12,888 nucleotides of DNA, from the NCBI GenBank assembly GCA_946886855.1, contig CAMPJJ010000135.1, forward strand, positions 1 through 12,888, given 5' to 3'. The notes beneath the pieces were generated by a model that worked only from the letters and a program-made list of their open reading frames with translations, had not been told where the DNA came from and searched no databases. The translations under genes and the position numbers were made by a program. Of the stretch, positions 5,981 through 12,888 are shown one piece after another (the first letter of the stretch is position 1; every line of letters starts with the position of its first letter). Source of the stretch: an uncultured Roseateles sp. (GTDB taxonomy: Bacteria > Pseudomonadota > Gammaproteobacteria > Burkholderiales > Burkholderiaceae).

Positions 5981-7273
5981 CTACACCTCGTCCCAGTCGA
6001 GGTCGCCGCAGAGCACGCGCAGACGGCCGTCCTGCCAGTAGGCGACGGACACCGTCACGCACATCCTGGCCCCGTGCAGGCTCAGGTAGGGGCGCGTGGT
6101 CTGGATCTCGCCGACGGTCTCGACGGCGCGACGGAAGTAGGGGCGACGCGCCCAGCGCGCATCGCCCGCGCGCTCCATCGGCAGGAAGCGCGGATCGACC
6201 TCCGCCGGACCCGAGGCCGGCACCGCGCGCGCGCCGATCTCCCGCCCGTCATCGTCCAGCAGGTAGCACATCTGCGCGCCCTCCAGCTTCAGGAAGGGCT
6301 GGCAGGCCTCGGCCAGCGGCCGCGCCTGCTGCACCGCCTGCAGCGACAGCGCCAGCGCCGTGCGGAAGGGCGTCAGCCGGTCCAGGTGATCGCGCCGCAG
6401 CTGCGCCTGGCGCTCGTTGAACAGGCTCCAGACGTCCTCCAGCGCGGACACGCCCTCCCCGTCGCGCAGGAACGGCGCCGGATGACCGAAGGCGAAACCC
6501 TGCACCAGGTCCACGTCCGCATCCATCGCGAGCTGCGCGTCCTCGGCCGTCTCGATGCCCTCCAGCAGCACCAGCGAGCCGCATTCGTGCAGCAGCGCCA
6601 CCATCTGCGAGAGCACCCGCGCCATGCGCCGCGACCCGCGCGAGCGCATCAGCAGCGACCGGTCGAGCTTGACGATCTCCGGCCGGATCCGCCAGATGCG
6701 ATCGAAGTTGGAATGCCCGACGCCGAAGTCGTCCAGCGCCAGCAGGCAGCCGGTGGCGCGCGCGGCCTCGACCGCCTCCTCGAAGCTGTCGTCGCGGGCC
6801 ATCACGTCCTCGGTGACCTCGAAGACCAGCCGGTGCGTGGGCAGGCCCAGCTGATGCACGACCTCGACCGCGCGCGCCAGCATGCGCACCTGCAGCGCCG
6901 CATGCATGAAGACGGCCGGATGGATGTTCAGGAACAGCCAGCAGTCCGGCTGCCGCTGCGCGACGAAGTTGTGCACGTGCAGCAGCCGGCACAGGCGGTC
7001 CAGCCAGATCTGCTGCTCGAAATTGCCGACGCCCTCGAAGGCGGTGACCGGCGTGATGGGGCGGCCGCGCTCGTCCTCGACGCGGATCAGGCCCTCATAG
7101 CCGACCGGCCGCCGATGCGGATAGCTGTACACCGGCTGGAACGCGCTCGTCAGCCGGTAGTTCTGGAAACTGCCGACCCAGCGCCCGCGTTCCTCGCCGA
7201 CGGCGCCGTACAGCGCCTGCAGCATGCCTTCGACTTCGGCGTTGTCGTCGCCGCCGCCTTGCCCGTGATCCAT
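5981..7273 (-). CDS. EAL-domain c-di-GMP phosphodiesterase with C-terminal YkuI-like sensor domain
   Basis: A 430-residue cytoplasmic protein. The EAL domain spans about 40-270. The signature reads YEGLIR (59-64), i.e. EGL instead of EAL. All residues normally needed for Mg and c-di-GMP hydrolysis are present: E60, N116 (LFLNIHP), E152 (FEVTE), D181-D182 (LDDFG), K202 (VKLD), E238 and E241 (EGIE), Q258 (QGF). It is therefore probably an active phosphodiesterase that linearises c-di-GMP. Residues about 300-430 resemble the PAS/Cache-like C-terminal domain of YkuI: 'CYLLDDDGREIGAR', 'WARRPYFRRAV', 'TTRPYLSLHGARMCVTVS' and 'LCGDLDWDEV'. No transmembrane helix or signal peptide is seen. The N-terminal 30 residues are Gly/Asp-rich and uncertain. 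The ATG at 7273 follows a GGGG/GGGCGA stretch. It is divergent from the VWA gene, and the PEP-CTERM gene follows 83 bp downstream on the same strand. Confidence 0.92.
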   Translation of the reverse strand: MDHGQGGGDDNAEVEGMLQALYGAVGEERGRWVGSFQNYRLTSAFQPVYSYPHRRPVGYEGLIRVEDERGRPITPVTAFEGVGNFEQQIWLDRLCRLLHVHNFVAQRQPDCWLFLNIHPAVFMHAALQVRMLARAVEVVHQLGLPTHRLVFEVTEDVMARDDSFEEAVEAARATGCLLALDDFGVGHSNFDRIWRIRPEIVKLDRSLLMRSRGSRRMARVLSQMVALLHECGSLVLLEGIETAEDAQLAMDADVDLVQGFAFGHPAPFLRDGEGVSALEDVWSLFNERQAQLRRDHLDRLTPFRTALALSLQAVQQARPLAEACQPFLKLEGAQMCYLLDDDGREIGARAVPASGPAEVDPRFLPMERAGDARWARRPYFRRAVETVGEIQTTRPYLSLHGARMCVTVSVAYWQDGRLRVLCGDLDWDEV

Positions 7274-7283
7274 TCGCCCGACC

Positions 7284-7293
7284 CCAACGTTGG
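7284..7293. promoter_or_regulatory. 10-bp palindrome upstream of the EAL gene
   Basis: CCAACGTTGG is a perfect palindrome 11-20 bp upstream of the EAL start codon, overlapping where ribosome or RNA polymerase would sit. It is operator-like by position, but a 10-bp palindrome can arise by chance. Confidence 0.3.
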
Positions 7294-7302
7294 AGGCTGC
7301 GC

Positions 7303-7322
7303 GGTTCCGCGACCGCGGAGCC
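7303..7322. repeat. Near-perfect inverted repeat between the divergent EAL and VWA genes
   Basis: GGTTCCGCG (7303-7311) pairs with CGCGGAGCC (7314-7322) with one mismatch across a 2-bp centre. It lies in the 131-bp divergent intergenic region, upstream of both genes, so it is not a terminator for either. A dimeric regulator site or a chance GC-rich repeat are both possible. Confidence 0.35.
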
Positions 7323-7392
7323 GTGTTTGGCGCCGATGCTACGCCTGCGGCCCGCCGGGCGGCATGGATAATGCCCTGATGCCCCGGAGTCC

Positions 7393-7401
7393 AGGGGGAG
7401 G
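7393..7401 (+). promoter_or_regulatory. Ribosome binding site of the VWA gene
   Basis: AGGGGGAGG ends 3 bp before the ATG at 7405. It is the strongest purine-rich Shine-Dalgarno-like tract I noted in the window and fixes the VWA start over the nearby out-of-frame ATG at 7379. A GATAAT hexamer at 7367-7372 could be a -10 box, without a clear -35. Confidence 0.55.
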
Positions 7402-7404
7402 CCC

Positions 7405-8598
7405 ATGCTGATCCAGTTCTTCTACACGCTGCGCGCCGCCAAGCTGCCCGTCTCCGTCAAGGAGTACCTGACCCTGCTCGACGCGATGAAGGCCGGGGTG
7501 CTCGACGACACCGACATCGGCGGCAGCGGCCCCACGGTCGACAAGTTCTACGCCCTCGCCCGGACCTCGCTGGTCAAGGACGAGGCGCTGTTCGACAAGT
7601 TCGACCGCGCCTTCGCCGCCTACTTCAAGGGCGTCGAGCTGATGGGCGACCTGTTCAAGGCGCTGCCCCAGGACTGGCTGACGAAGCAGCTCGAGCGCGA
7701 ACTGACGCCCGAGCAGCTCGCCCAGCTGAAGGCGCTGGACTGGGACGAGCTGATGGACACGCTGCGCCAGCGGCTCGAGGAACAGCAGGAGCGCCACGAG
7801 GGCGGCAGCCGGTGGATCGGCACCAGCGGCACCAGCCCGTTCGGCAACGGCGGCGTCAATCCGCGCGGCGTGCGCATCGGCGGCCCCGGCGGCCAGCGCA
7901 GCGCGGTCAAGGTCTGGGACCAGCGTGCCTACAAGGACTACGACGACAACATCGAGCTGGGCACGCGCAACATCAAGGTCGCGCTGCGCCGCTTGCGGCG
8001 CTTCGCGCGCGAGGGTTCGGAACTGGAACTCGACCTGGACGACACCATCCACAAGACGGCGGCCAACGCCGGCATGCTCGACATCCGGATGATCCCGGAG
8101 CGCCACAACAAGGTGAAGCTGCTGCTGCTGATGGACGTCGGCGGCACGATGGACGAACACGTGCACCGCGTCGAGGAGCTGTTCTCCGCCGTCAAGAGCG
8201 AGTTCAAGCACCTGGAGTTCTTCTACTTCCACAACTGCGTCTACGACTTCGTGTGGAAGAACAACCGGCGCCGGTTCAGCGAGAAGACCTCCACCTGGGA
8301 CCTGATCCACAAGTACAACCGCGACTACAAGCTGATCTTCGTCGGCGACGCGACCATGAGCCCCTACGAGATCCTCCAGCCCGGCGGCAGCGTCGAGTAC
8401 AACAACGAGGAAGCCGGCGCCGAATGGCTGCAGCGGCTCACCGCCCATTTCAACAAGCACGTCTGGATCAATCCGGAACCGGCCGGGGTCTGGCAGTACC
8501 GCCAGAGCATTTCCCTGATCCAGCAGTTGATGCAGCAACGCATGATGCCGCTCACGATGGGCGGCCTCGAACAGGCGATGCGCGTGCTCAATCGATGA
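7405..8598 (+). CDS. CoxE-like VWA-domain protein, probable MoxR partner
   Basis: A 397-residue cytoplasmic protein. The N-terminal helical part (about 1-130) has the family's 'FYALARTSLVKDEALFDKFDRAFAAYFKG' region at about 48-76. A Gly/Ser-rich linker spans about 133-165, followed by 'YKDYDDNIELGTRNIKVALRRLRRFAREG' (176-204). The VWA fold starts near 236 (VKLLLLMDVGGTMDEHV). The metal-site motif is D244-V-G-G-T248 instead of the canonical DxSxS, and GDATM (314-318) provides another metal-site aspartate. CoxE-like proteins work with MoxR ATPases as adaptors for metallo-enzyme maturation. The likely ATPase is the moxR gene at 1183, separated by about 5.4 kb. The frame ends in ATGA shared with tamA (8595-8598), so translation of the two is probably coupled. 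Family assignment is firm; substrate is unknown. Confidence 0.9.
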   Translation: MLIQFFYTLRAAKLPVSVKEYLTLLDAMKAGVLDDTDIGGSGPTVDKFYALARTSLVKDEALFDKFDRAFAAYFKGVELMGDLFKALPQDWLTKQLERELTPEQLAQLKALDWDELMDTLRQRLEEQQERHEGGSRWIGTSGTSPFGNGGVNPRGVRIGGPGGQRSAVKVWDQRAYKDYDDNIELGTRNIKVALRRLRRFAREGSELELDLDDTIHKTAANAGMLDIRMIPERHNKVKLLLLMDVGGTMDEHVHRVEELFSAVKSEFKHLEFFYFHNCVYDFVWKNNRRRFSEKTSTWDLIHKYNRDYKLIFVGDATMSPYEILQPGGSVEYNNEEAGAEWLQRLTAHFNKHVWINPEPAGVWQYRQSISLIQQLMQQRMMPLTMGGLEQAMRVLNR

Positions 8599-10529
8599 CG
8601 GCGACGACCCCGACGCTCCCGGTGATTCGTTGGCTGCGGCGCACGCTGCCGATCCTCACGATCGGCGCGGCGCTCGCGCTGCTGGGCGGCTGCTCGCTGC
8701 TGCCGACCGAGCGCAAGGCGCAGGTGAAGGTGGCGGCCACCGAGGAGGCCGACGCGAACAACCCCTATGTGACCAGCACGCGCAAGATCTCGGCCTACGA
8801 GCTGACCGTGGAGGCGCCGCCCGAGCTGCGCGCGCTGCTGCTGGAGCACCTGGACCTGGCGCGCTTCCGCGACACGCCCGAGGACATGCGGCTGACCGCC
8901 GGCGAGCTGCGCCGGCTGGCCGCCGTCGCCCCCGAGCAGGCCACCAAGCTGCTGGAGACCGCCGGCTACTTCAACGCCAAGGTCCGGACCGAGGAGGTGG
9001 GCGACCTGTCCGACGGCGTGCGCAACCTGCGCCTGATCGTCGACACCGGCCCGCGCGCGCTGGTCCGTCAGATGGACCTGCGCATCGAGGGGCCGCTGAA
9101 GGCCGCCAGCGAGCGCGGCGACAAGCTCGCGACCGCGCTGGACCGCACGCTGACGCAGAGCTGGCTGCTGCCGCCGCAGACCGGCTTCAGCCAGGGCGAC
9201 TGGGCCGCGGCCAAGAACGCGCTGCTGACGCGGGCGCGGGCGCAGGGCTATCCGCTCGCCCGGATGACGCACAGCGAGGCCGTCGTGCAGGCCGACGACA
9301 ACCAGGTCGACATCGCCGTGACGTTGGACAGCGGACCGCTGTTCACGCTCGGCGAGCTGACCGTCGAGGGCCTGAACCACCAGCCCGAGGAGAGCGTGCG
9401 CCGGCTGGCCGGCTACCAGCTGCACCAGCCCTACAACGAGAAGCTGCTGCTCGACTTCCAGGAGCGGCTGGTGGGCACGCAGCTGTTCGACAGCGCCAGC
9501 GTCGAGATCCAGCCCGAGAGCGTCACGCCGCCGCCCGGTGCCGAGACCGTCGAGGTGCCGGTGACCGTGAAGATCCGCGAGGCCGCGCGGCAGCAGGTCG
9601 TGCTGGGCGTGGGCTACCGGACCGTCGACGGTCCGAGCGCCAACATCGAATACACGCACCGCAAGCCCTTCGGCCTGAACATCCGCGAGCGCAGCAAGCT
9701 CGAGCTGTCCCGCGTCCGCCAGGCGCTGGACACGGAAATCAGCTCGCATCCGCAGCCCAACATGCAGCGCAGCCTGGCGCTGGTGAAGGTCGAGCGCATC
9801 GACGACAACGACCAGGTCAACCTCAACCTCAGCACGCGCTTCGGTTATGCGAAGGAAACGGAGCCCGAGGACCGGCTGACCTACATCGAGGTGATCCGCG
9901 CCTGGGAACACAAGCCCGACCTCCCGACGACGGTGGCCGGCGCGCTGTCGCTGAACCAGCAGATGACCTGGCGCCGGCTGGACTCGCGCGTGCTGCCGAC
10001 CAAGGGTTGGAGTGCCACGGCCACGGTCGGGGGCGGCTGGGCGGACAGCTCGTCGGAGAAGAACGGCCCGTTCGCGCGGGCGACCGGCAAGATCTACTGG
10101 TATTCGCCGCTGTCGGGGCGCTGGCTGTTCTCGACCCGGCTCGAGGGCGGACAGATCTTCGCCAAGGGCAAGCTGGGCCTGCCCGAGGCGCTGCGCTTCC
10201 GCACCGGCGGCGACGACAGCGTGCGCGGCTACGGCTACAACGACCTGGGGCCGGTGAATGCCACCGGCGCGCAGACCGGCGGCCGCGTGATGCTCAACGG
10301 CAGCGTCGAGGTCTCGCACCCGCTCACCCCCCGCATCCCGCAGCTGATGGGCGCCGTGTTCCTCGACGCCGGCCAGGCGGCGCAGAACTGGGGCGACTTC
10401 CACCCCGCCTGGGCCTACGGCACCGGCCTGCGCTACCGCAGCCCGGTCGGCGTGCTGCGTTTCGATTTCGCCAAGGGCAACCTGGTCGACAAGTGGCGCC
10501 TGCATTTCAGCGTCGGCATCAACCTGTAA
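8595..10529 (+). CDS. tamA: TamA, Omp85-family outer-membrane barrel of the translocation and assembly module
   Basis: A 644-residue protein. Residues 1-33 form a signal peptide ending in LLGGC-SLLP, a plausible lipobox with C33 as the lipidated residue and Ser at +2 (outer-membrane sorting). POTRA-like domains lie at about 48-125, 130-235 and 245-330, e.g. the 'LFTLGELTVEGLNHQPEESVRRLAGYQLHQPYNEKLL' repeat at 249-285. A 16-strand barrel from about 335 contains the Omp85 loop-6 signature VRGY (543-546) in GGDDSVRGYGYNDLGP. It ends with an aromatic-rich final strand 'LHFSVGINL'. TamA with TamB helps insert certain outer-membrane proteins such as autotransporters, and TamB-like proteins carry lipids between membranes. 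The ATG overlaps the VWA stop codon, and tamB starts 4 bp downstream, so the three probably form one operon. Identity rests on the POTRA/barrel plus the adjacent tamB. Confidence 0.92.
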   Translation: MTATTPTLPVIRWLRRTLPILTIGAALALLGGCSLLPTERKAQVKVAATEEADANNPYVTSTRKISAYELTVEAPPELRALLLEHLDLARFRDTPEDMRLTAGELRRLAAVAPEQATKLLETAGYFNAKVRTEEVGDLSDGVRNLRLIVDTGPRALVRQMDLRIEGPLKAASERGDKLATALDRTLTQSWLLPPQTGFSQGDWAAAKNALLTRARAQGYPLARMTHSEAVVQADDNQVDIAVTLDSGPLFTLGELTVEGLNHQPEESVRRLAGYQLHQPYNEKLLLDFQERLVGTQLFDSASVEIQPESVTPPPGAETVEVPVTVKIREAARQQVVLGVGYRTVDGPSANIEYTHRKPFGLNIRERSKLELSRVRQALDTEISSHPQPNMQRSLALVKVERIDDNDQVNLNLSTRFGYAKETEPEDRLTYIEVIRAWEHKPDLPTTVAGALSLNQQMTWRRLDSRVLPTKGWSATATVGGGWADSSSEKNGPFARATGKIYWYSPLSGRWLFSTRLEGGQIFAKGKLGLPEALRFRTGGDDSVRGYGYNDLGPVNATGAQTGGRVMLNGSVEVSHPLTPRIPQLMGAVFLDAGQAAQNWGDFHPAWAYGTGLRYRSPVGVLRFDFAKGNLVDKWRLHFSVGINL

Positions 10530-10533
10530 TCCG

Positions 10534-12888
10534 ATGAGCGATCCGCGCGACGACCTCCCCTCGCCTGTGTCTGTGCCTGCCTCTGCGTCTGCCTCGGGGT
10601 CTGCGGACGCGGCGCCTTCGCCTGCCTCTTCGACGGCTCTTCCGCCCGCTGCGCCGCCTGCTCCCCCGCCGGCTGCGCCGTCGGACCCCGCGCCGCGCCG
10701 CCGTCGTCGCGGCCGCGGCCTGCTGTGGGTGCTGCTCGCCATCCCGGTGCTGCTCGGCCTGGTCGCACTGGCGTTGACCTGGGCGCTGAAGACCGAAGGC
10801 GGCACCGCCTACGTGCTCGCGAAGGTGCCCGGCCTGTCGCTGCAGAACGCGCGCGGCCGGCTGCTCGGCGACTTCGACGTGGAGCGCGCCGAGCTCGTCC
10901 TGCCCGGCACCGAGGACCGCATCGTGCTCGAGCAGCTGCAGTGGCGGAACGTGCGGCTGGCCTGGAACCGGTCGCCGCTGCTGTGGGGCGAGGTCCGGGC
11001 CGACCGGCTGGCGATCGCCCGCCTGCGGGTGCAGGTCGCGCCGAGCGCGTCGACCGAACCGGCCAAGCCGCCGGCCAGTCTGGTGTCGCCGGTCGCGGTC
11101 ACCATCGCGGACCTGGAGATCGGCGAGGTCTTCGCGCCCGGCCTGGCGCAGCCGCTGCGCGGCCTGCGCGGCAGTGCGGCCTTGGGCACGGCGGGCGGTC
11201 AGGCACACGCGCTGACCGTGAAGTCGCTCGGTTGGCAACAGCTGACCCTTGCCGGCGAAGCCCGGATCGCCACGCAGGACAAGCTGACACTGGCCAGCCG
11301 CTGGACCTTGAGCCAGCCGACCGGCGAGCTGCCGTGGACCGCGCCGTTCCAGCTCGACGGTCCGATCGCGGACCTCACGCTGAAAGGCTCGCTCGAAGCG
11401 GCGAAGCAGCGGCTGCAGGTGCAGGCGCGCCTGCAGGCGTTCGCGCCCTTCCCCGTCGCGCAGCTGGACACGCAGGCCAAGGACCTGGACCTGGCCGCCC
11501 TGCTGCCCGGCACCGACGGCGTGCCGCGCACCGGCCTGACCGGCAAGGTCACGATGACGCCCAACGCGGACCAGTCGCTCAGCGTCAAGGCGGACCTGGA
11601 CAACAACGTCGCGGGCCGCCTCGACCAGGACCGCCTGCCGCTGCGCGAGCTGCAGCTCGACCTGCTGCTCGATCCCGCGAACTGGACCCGGCTGCGTCTG
11701 CCGCGACTGGACGCGCTGCTGGCCGGCGGCGGCCGCCTGCAGGCCACGGGCCAGACCAGCCAGGCCGACGGCAGCGTGCTCACCCTGCGCCTCACCGGCC
11801 TGGACAGCCGCCAGATCGACGCGCGCTGGCCGGTGGTCCAGGCGCGCGGCGAACTCAAGCTCAGCACCCGGGCCAACCTCGTGAAGGCCTCTGCGGACCA
11901 GGCACTGCAGGTCGAAGGCGATCTGGCCGGACAGCTGGGTCAAGGCCAGCTGCAGGCGCCCTTGTCGGTGACCCTGGCCGCGGAACTGCGCACGCAGTCG
12001 GTCGCGCTTCAACGACTCCAGGCGCGCTCGGGACCCGCCACGCTGAACGCCGAGGGCGAGTTCACGCTGAACGAAGCGCTGGACTTCGCCTCGGGCTGGA
12101 AGACGCGGGTGGAAGCCTCGGTGCAGGGCCTGGATCCGCGCCGCCTCAGCCCCGAGCCGCTGCCGGCAGCGGCGGCACCGCAGGCGATCAACGGCCGCTT
12201 GAAGGCCGCGCTGCAGTCGGTGCGTGGCAGCCTCTGGCCGCAAGGCAAGGCCGAGCTCGACCTGCAGCCCAGCCAATGGCAAGGCCTGCCCCTCAGCGGA
12301 CAGGTCCGCTACAGCCGCAACGGCAGCGCCGCGCCAGACCTGCTCGCCGACCTGCGCCTGGCCGACGCGACGCTGCAGGCGCGCAGCCGCATCAATGCCG
12401 CGGCGCGCCGCGAGCAGGTGGACCTGTCGATCACCGCCAACGCCCCCCGGCTCGCCAGCCTGCAGCCGATGCTGCGCGCACAGTTCCCGCAGGCGACGAT
12501 CATCGGCAGCGCGCAGGCGCAGGCCACCGTCGTGCTGATCCAGCCCGGCGCGCGCCAGGCGCAGTACGGCAGCGACGGCAGGTGGCAGCTGCAGGGCTTC
12601 GGCCTGTCCGGCGTGCCCGGTCTGCCGGCCAACTCCGGCAGCCGGCCGGCGCTGCAACTGGACAACGCCTCGGGCCAGTGGACGCTGTCCAGCCTCAAGG
12701 ACGCGAAGCTGGCGTGGACCACGCAGCTGCGCAACCTGCGTCTGCCGCAGCAGAGCACGCGGCTCGACGAGTTGCAGCTGGAGCTCTCCGGCAGTTGGGC
12801 CCAGCACCGCCTGACGCTGAGCACGCAGGGCCAGGTGCCGCTGCCGCCGGTGCTGACGCAGCCGACGTCGACCAAGGTGATGGCGCGG
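10534..12888 (+). CDS. tamB: TamB, AsmA-like inner-membrane protein (partial, 3' end off-window)
   Basis: 785 codons are present and the frame is open to the window edge; family members usually exceed 1,000 residues, so the conserved C-terminal DUF490 region is missing here. Residues 1-54 are a Pro/Ala/Ser low-complexity cytoplasmic extension, followed by a basic stop PRRRRRGRG (54-62) and one transmembrane helix (about 63-84). The periplasmic part opens with 'TEGGTAYVLAKVPGLSLQNARGRLLGDFDVERAEL' (88-122), the typical TamB start. It continues as long beta-rich repeats (e.g. 'LPGLPANSGSRPALQLDNASGQWTL') that in the family form a hydrophobic groove bridging inner and outer membranes. It works with TamA, encoded 4 bp upstream. 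No clear ribosome site precedes the ATG at 10534, so coupling with tamA is likely. The start could lie later if the low-complexity extension is not translated, but no better start is seen before the membrane helix. Confidence 0.9.
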   Translation, partial: MSDPRDDLPSPVSVPASASASGSADAAPSPASSTALPPAAPPAPPPAAPSDPAPRRRRRGRGLLWVLLAIPVLLGLVALALTWALKTEGGTAYVLAKVPGLSLQNARGRLLGDFDVERAELVLPGTEDRIVLEQLQWRNVRLAWNRSPLLWGEVRADRLAIARLRVQVAPSASTEPAKPPASLVSPVAVTIADLEIGEVFAPGLAQPLRGLRGSAALGTAGGQAHALTVKSLGWQQLTLAGEARIATQDKLTLASRWTLSQPTGELPWTAPFQLDGPIADLTLKGSLEAAKQRLQVQARLQAFAPFPVAQLDTQAKDLDLAALLPGTDGVPRTGLTGKVTMTPNADQSLSVKADLDNNVAGRLDQDRLPLRELQLDLLLDPANWTRLRLPRLDALLAGGGRLQATGQTSQADGSVLTLRLTGLDSRQIDARWPVVQARGELKLSTRANLVKASADQALQVEGDLAGQLGQGQLQAPLSVTLAAELRTQSVALQRLQARSGPATLNAEGEFTLNEALDFASGWKTRVEASVQGLDPRRLSPEPLPAAAAPQAINGRLKAALQSVRGSLWPQGKAELDLQPSQWQGLPLSGQVRYSRNGSAAPDLLADLRLADATLQARSRINAAARREQVDLSITANAPRLASLQPMLRAQFPQATIIGSAQAQATVVLIQPGARQAQYGSDGRWQLQGFGLSGVPGLPANSGSRPALQLDNASGQWTLSSLKDAKLAWTTQLRNLRLPQQSTRLDELQLELSGSWAQHRLTLSTQGQVPLPPVLTQPTSTKVMAR
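10556..10690 (+). repeat. Low-complexity CCT/TCT/GCC-rich tract in the tamB N-terminus
   Basis: The stretch is a degenerate run of Pro, Ala and Ser codons (CCTGCC, TCTGCG, TCTGCC, CCGGCT). Codons ending in T are frequent here and rare in the rest of the window. It encodes a disordered cytoplasmic extension in front of the TamB membrane anchor. Confidence 0.6.

Noticed and set aside
5897..6062. A longer PEP-CTERM start at 6062
   Set aside because: The extra residues overlap the EAL coding region, and only the start at 5897 places the signal peptide at the N-terminus.
7303..7322. GC-rich hairpin considered as a terminator
   Set aside because: It lies upstream of two divergent genes and lacks a T-run on either strand.
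8364..12807. Long minus-strand open frames opposite tamA and tamB (8364-10805 and 10519-12807)
   Set aside because: No recognisable domain, biased composition, and both lie antisense to well supported Tam genes.
1..12888. CRISPR arrays, tRNA genes and insertion sequences
   Set aside because: No regularly spaced direct repeats, cloverleaf-like segment, transposase motifs or terminal inverted repeats were seen by eye on either strand.

Overview
The window is a very GC-rich bacterial chromosome segment with dense gene packing. The gene set is a diheme class I cytochrome c, a MoxR ATPase, a CoxE-like VWA protein, a PEP-CTERM exported protein, c-di-GMP phosphodiesterases and a TamA/TamB pair. Together these suggest a betaproteobacterium of the order Burkholderiales, perhaps the Roseateles/Mitsuaria/Rubrivivax/Leptothrix group. 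The placement is inferred from gene content and codon use, not from a marker gene. I saw no rRNA, tRNA, insertion sequence, CRISPR array or replication origin.

Layout, left to right. (1) 1-1094, minus strand: the 5' end of an HD-GYP-type gene (DUF3391 N-terminus) cut by the window edge, then a diheme cytochrome c gene with its own Rho-independent terminator. (2) 1095-1182: a compact divergent promoter region with a perfect inverted repeat overlapping both candidate -10 boxes. (3) 1183-5125, plus strand: a probable operon of moxR ATPase, a 74-residue membrane protein, a GNAT acetyltransferase and an S9 prolyl-oligopeptidase-like gene. The S9 reading frame carries an in-frame amber codon at codon 65 and a 12-bp tandem repeat that encodes a Lys/Ala/Gly-rich tail. 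(4) 5070-7273, minus strand: an EAL phosphodiesterase gene with a C-terminal sensor-like domain, then a Pro-rich PEP-CTERM protein gene whose 3' end overlaps the S9 gene tail to tail. (5) 7405-12888, plus strand: a CoxE-like VWA gene, tamA (start and stop overlap as ATGA) and tamB (4-bp gap), truncated by the window edge.

How the genes fit together. MoxR ATPases usually act with a VWA partner encoded next door. Here the likely partner lies about 5.4 kb away, with unrelated cargo between, and is translationally coupled to the outer-membrane assembly genes tamA/tamB. The EAL and HD-GYP genes concern c-di-GMP turnover. The PEP-CTERM protein should be processed by an exosortase encoded elsewhere and belongs to the envelope/exopolysaccharide export world, so its position just behind an EAL gene is suggestive but unproven. 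The observations most worth a second look are the amber codon in an otherwise intact S9 gene, the overlapping 3' ends of the S9 and PEP-CTERM genes, the split MoxR/VWA pair, and the operator-like repeat between cytochrome and moxR.
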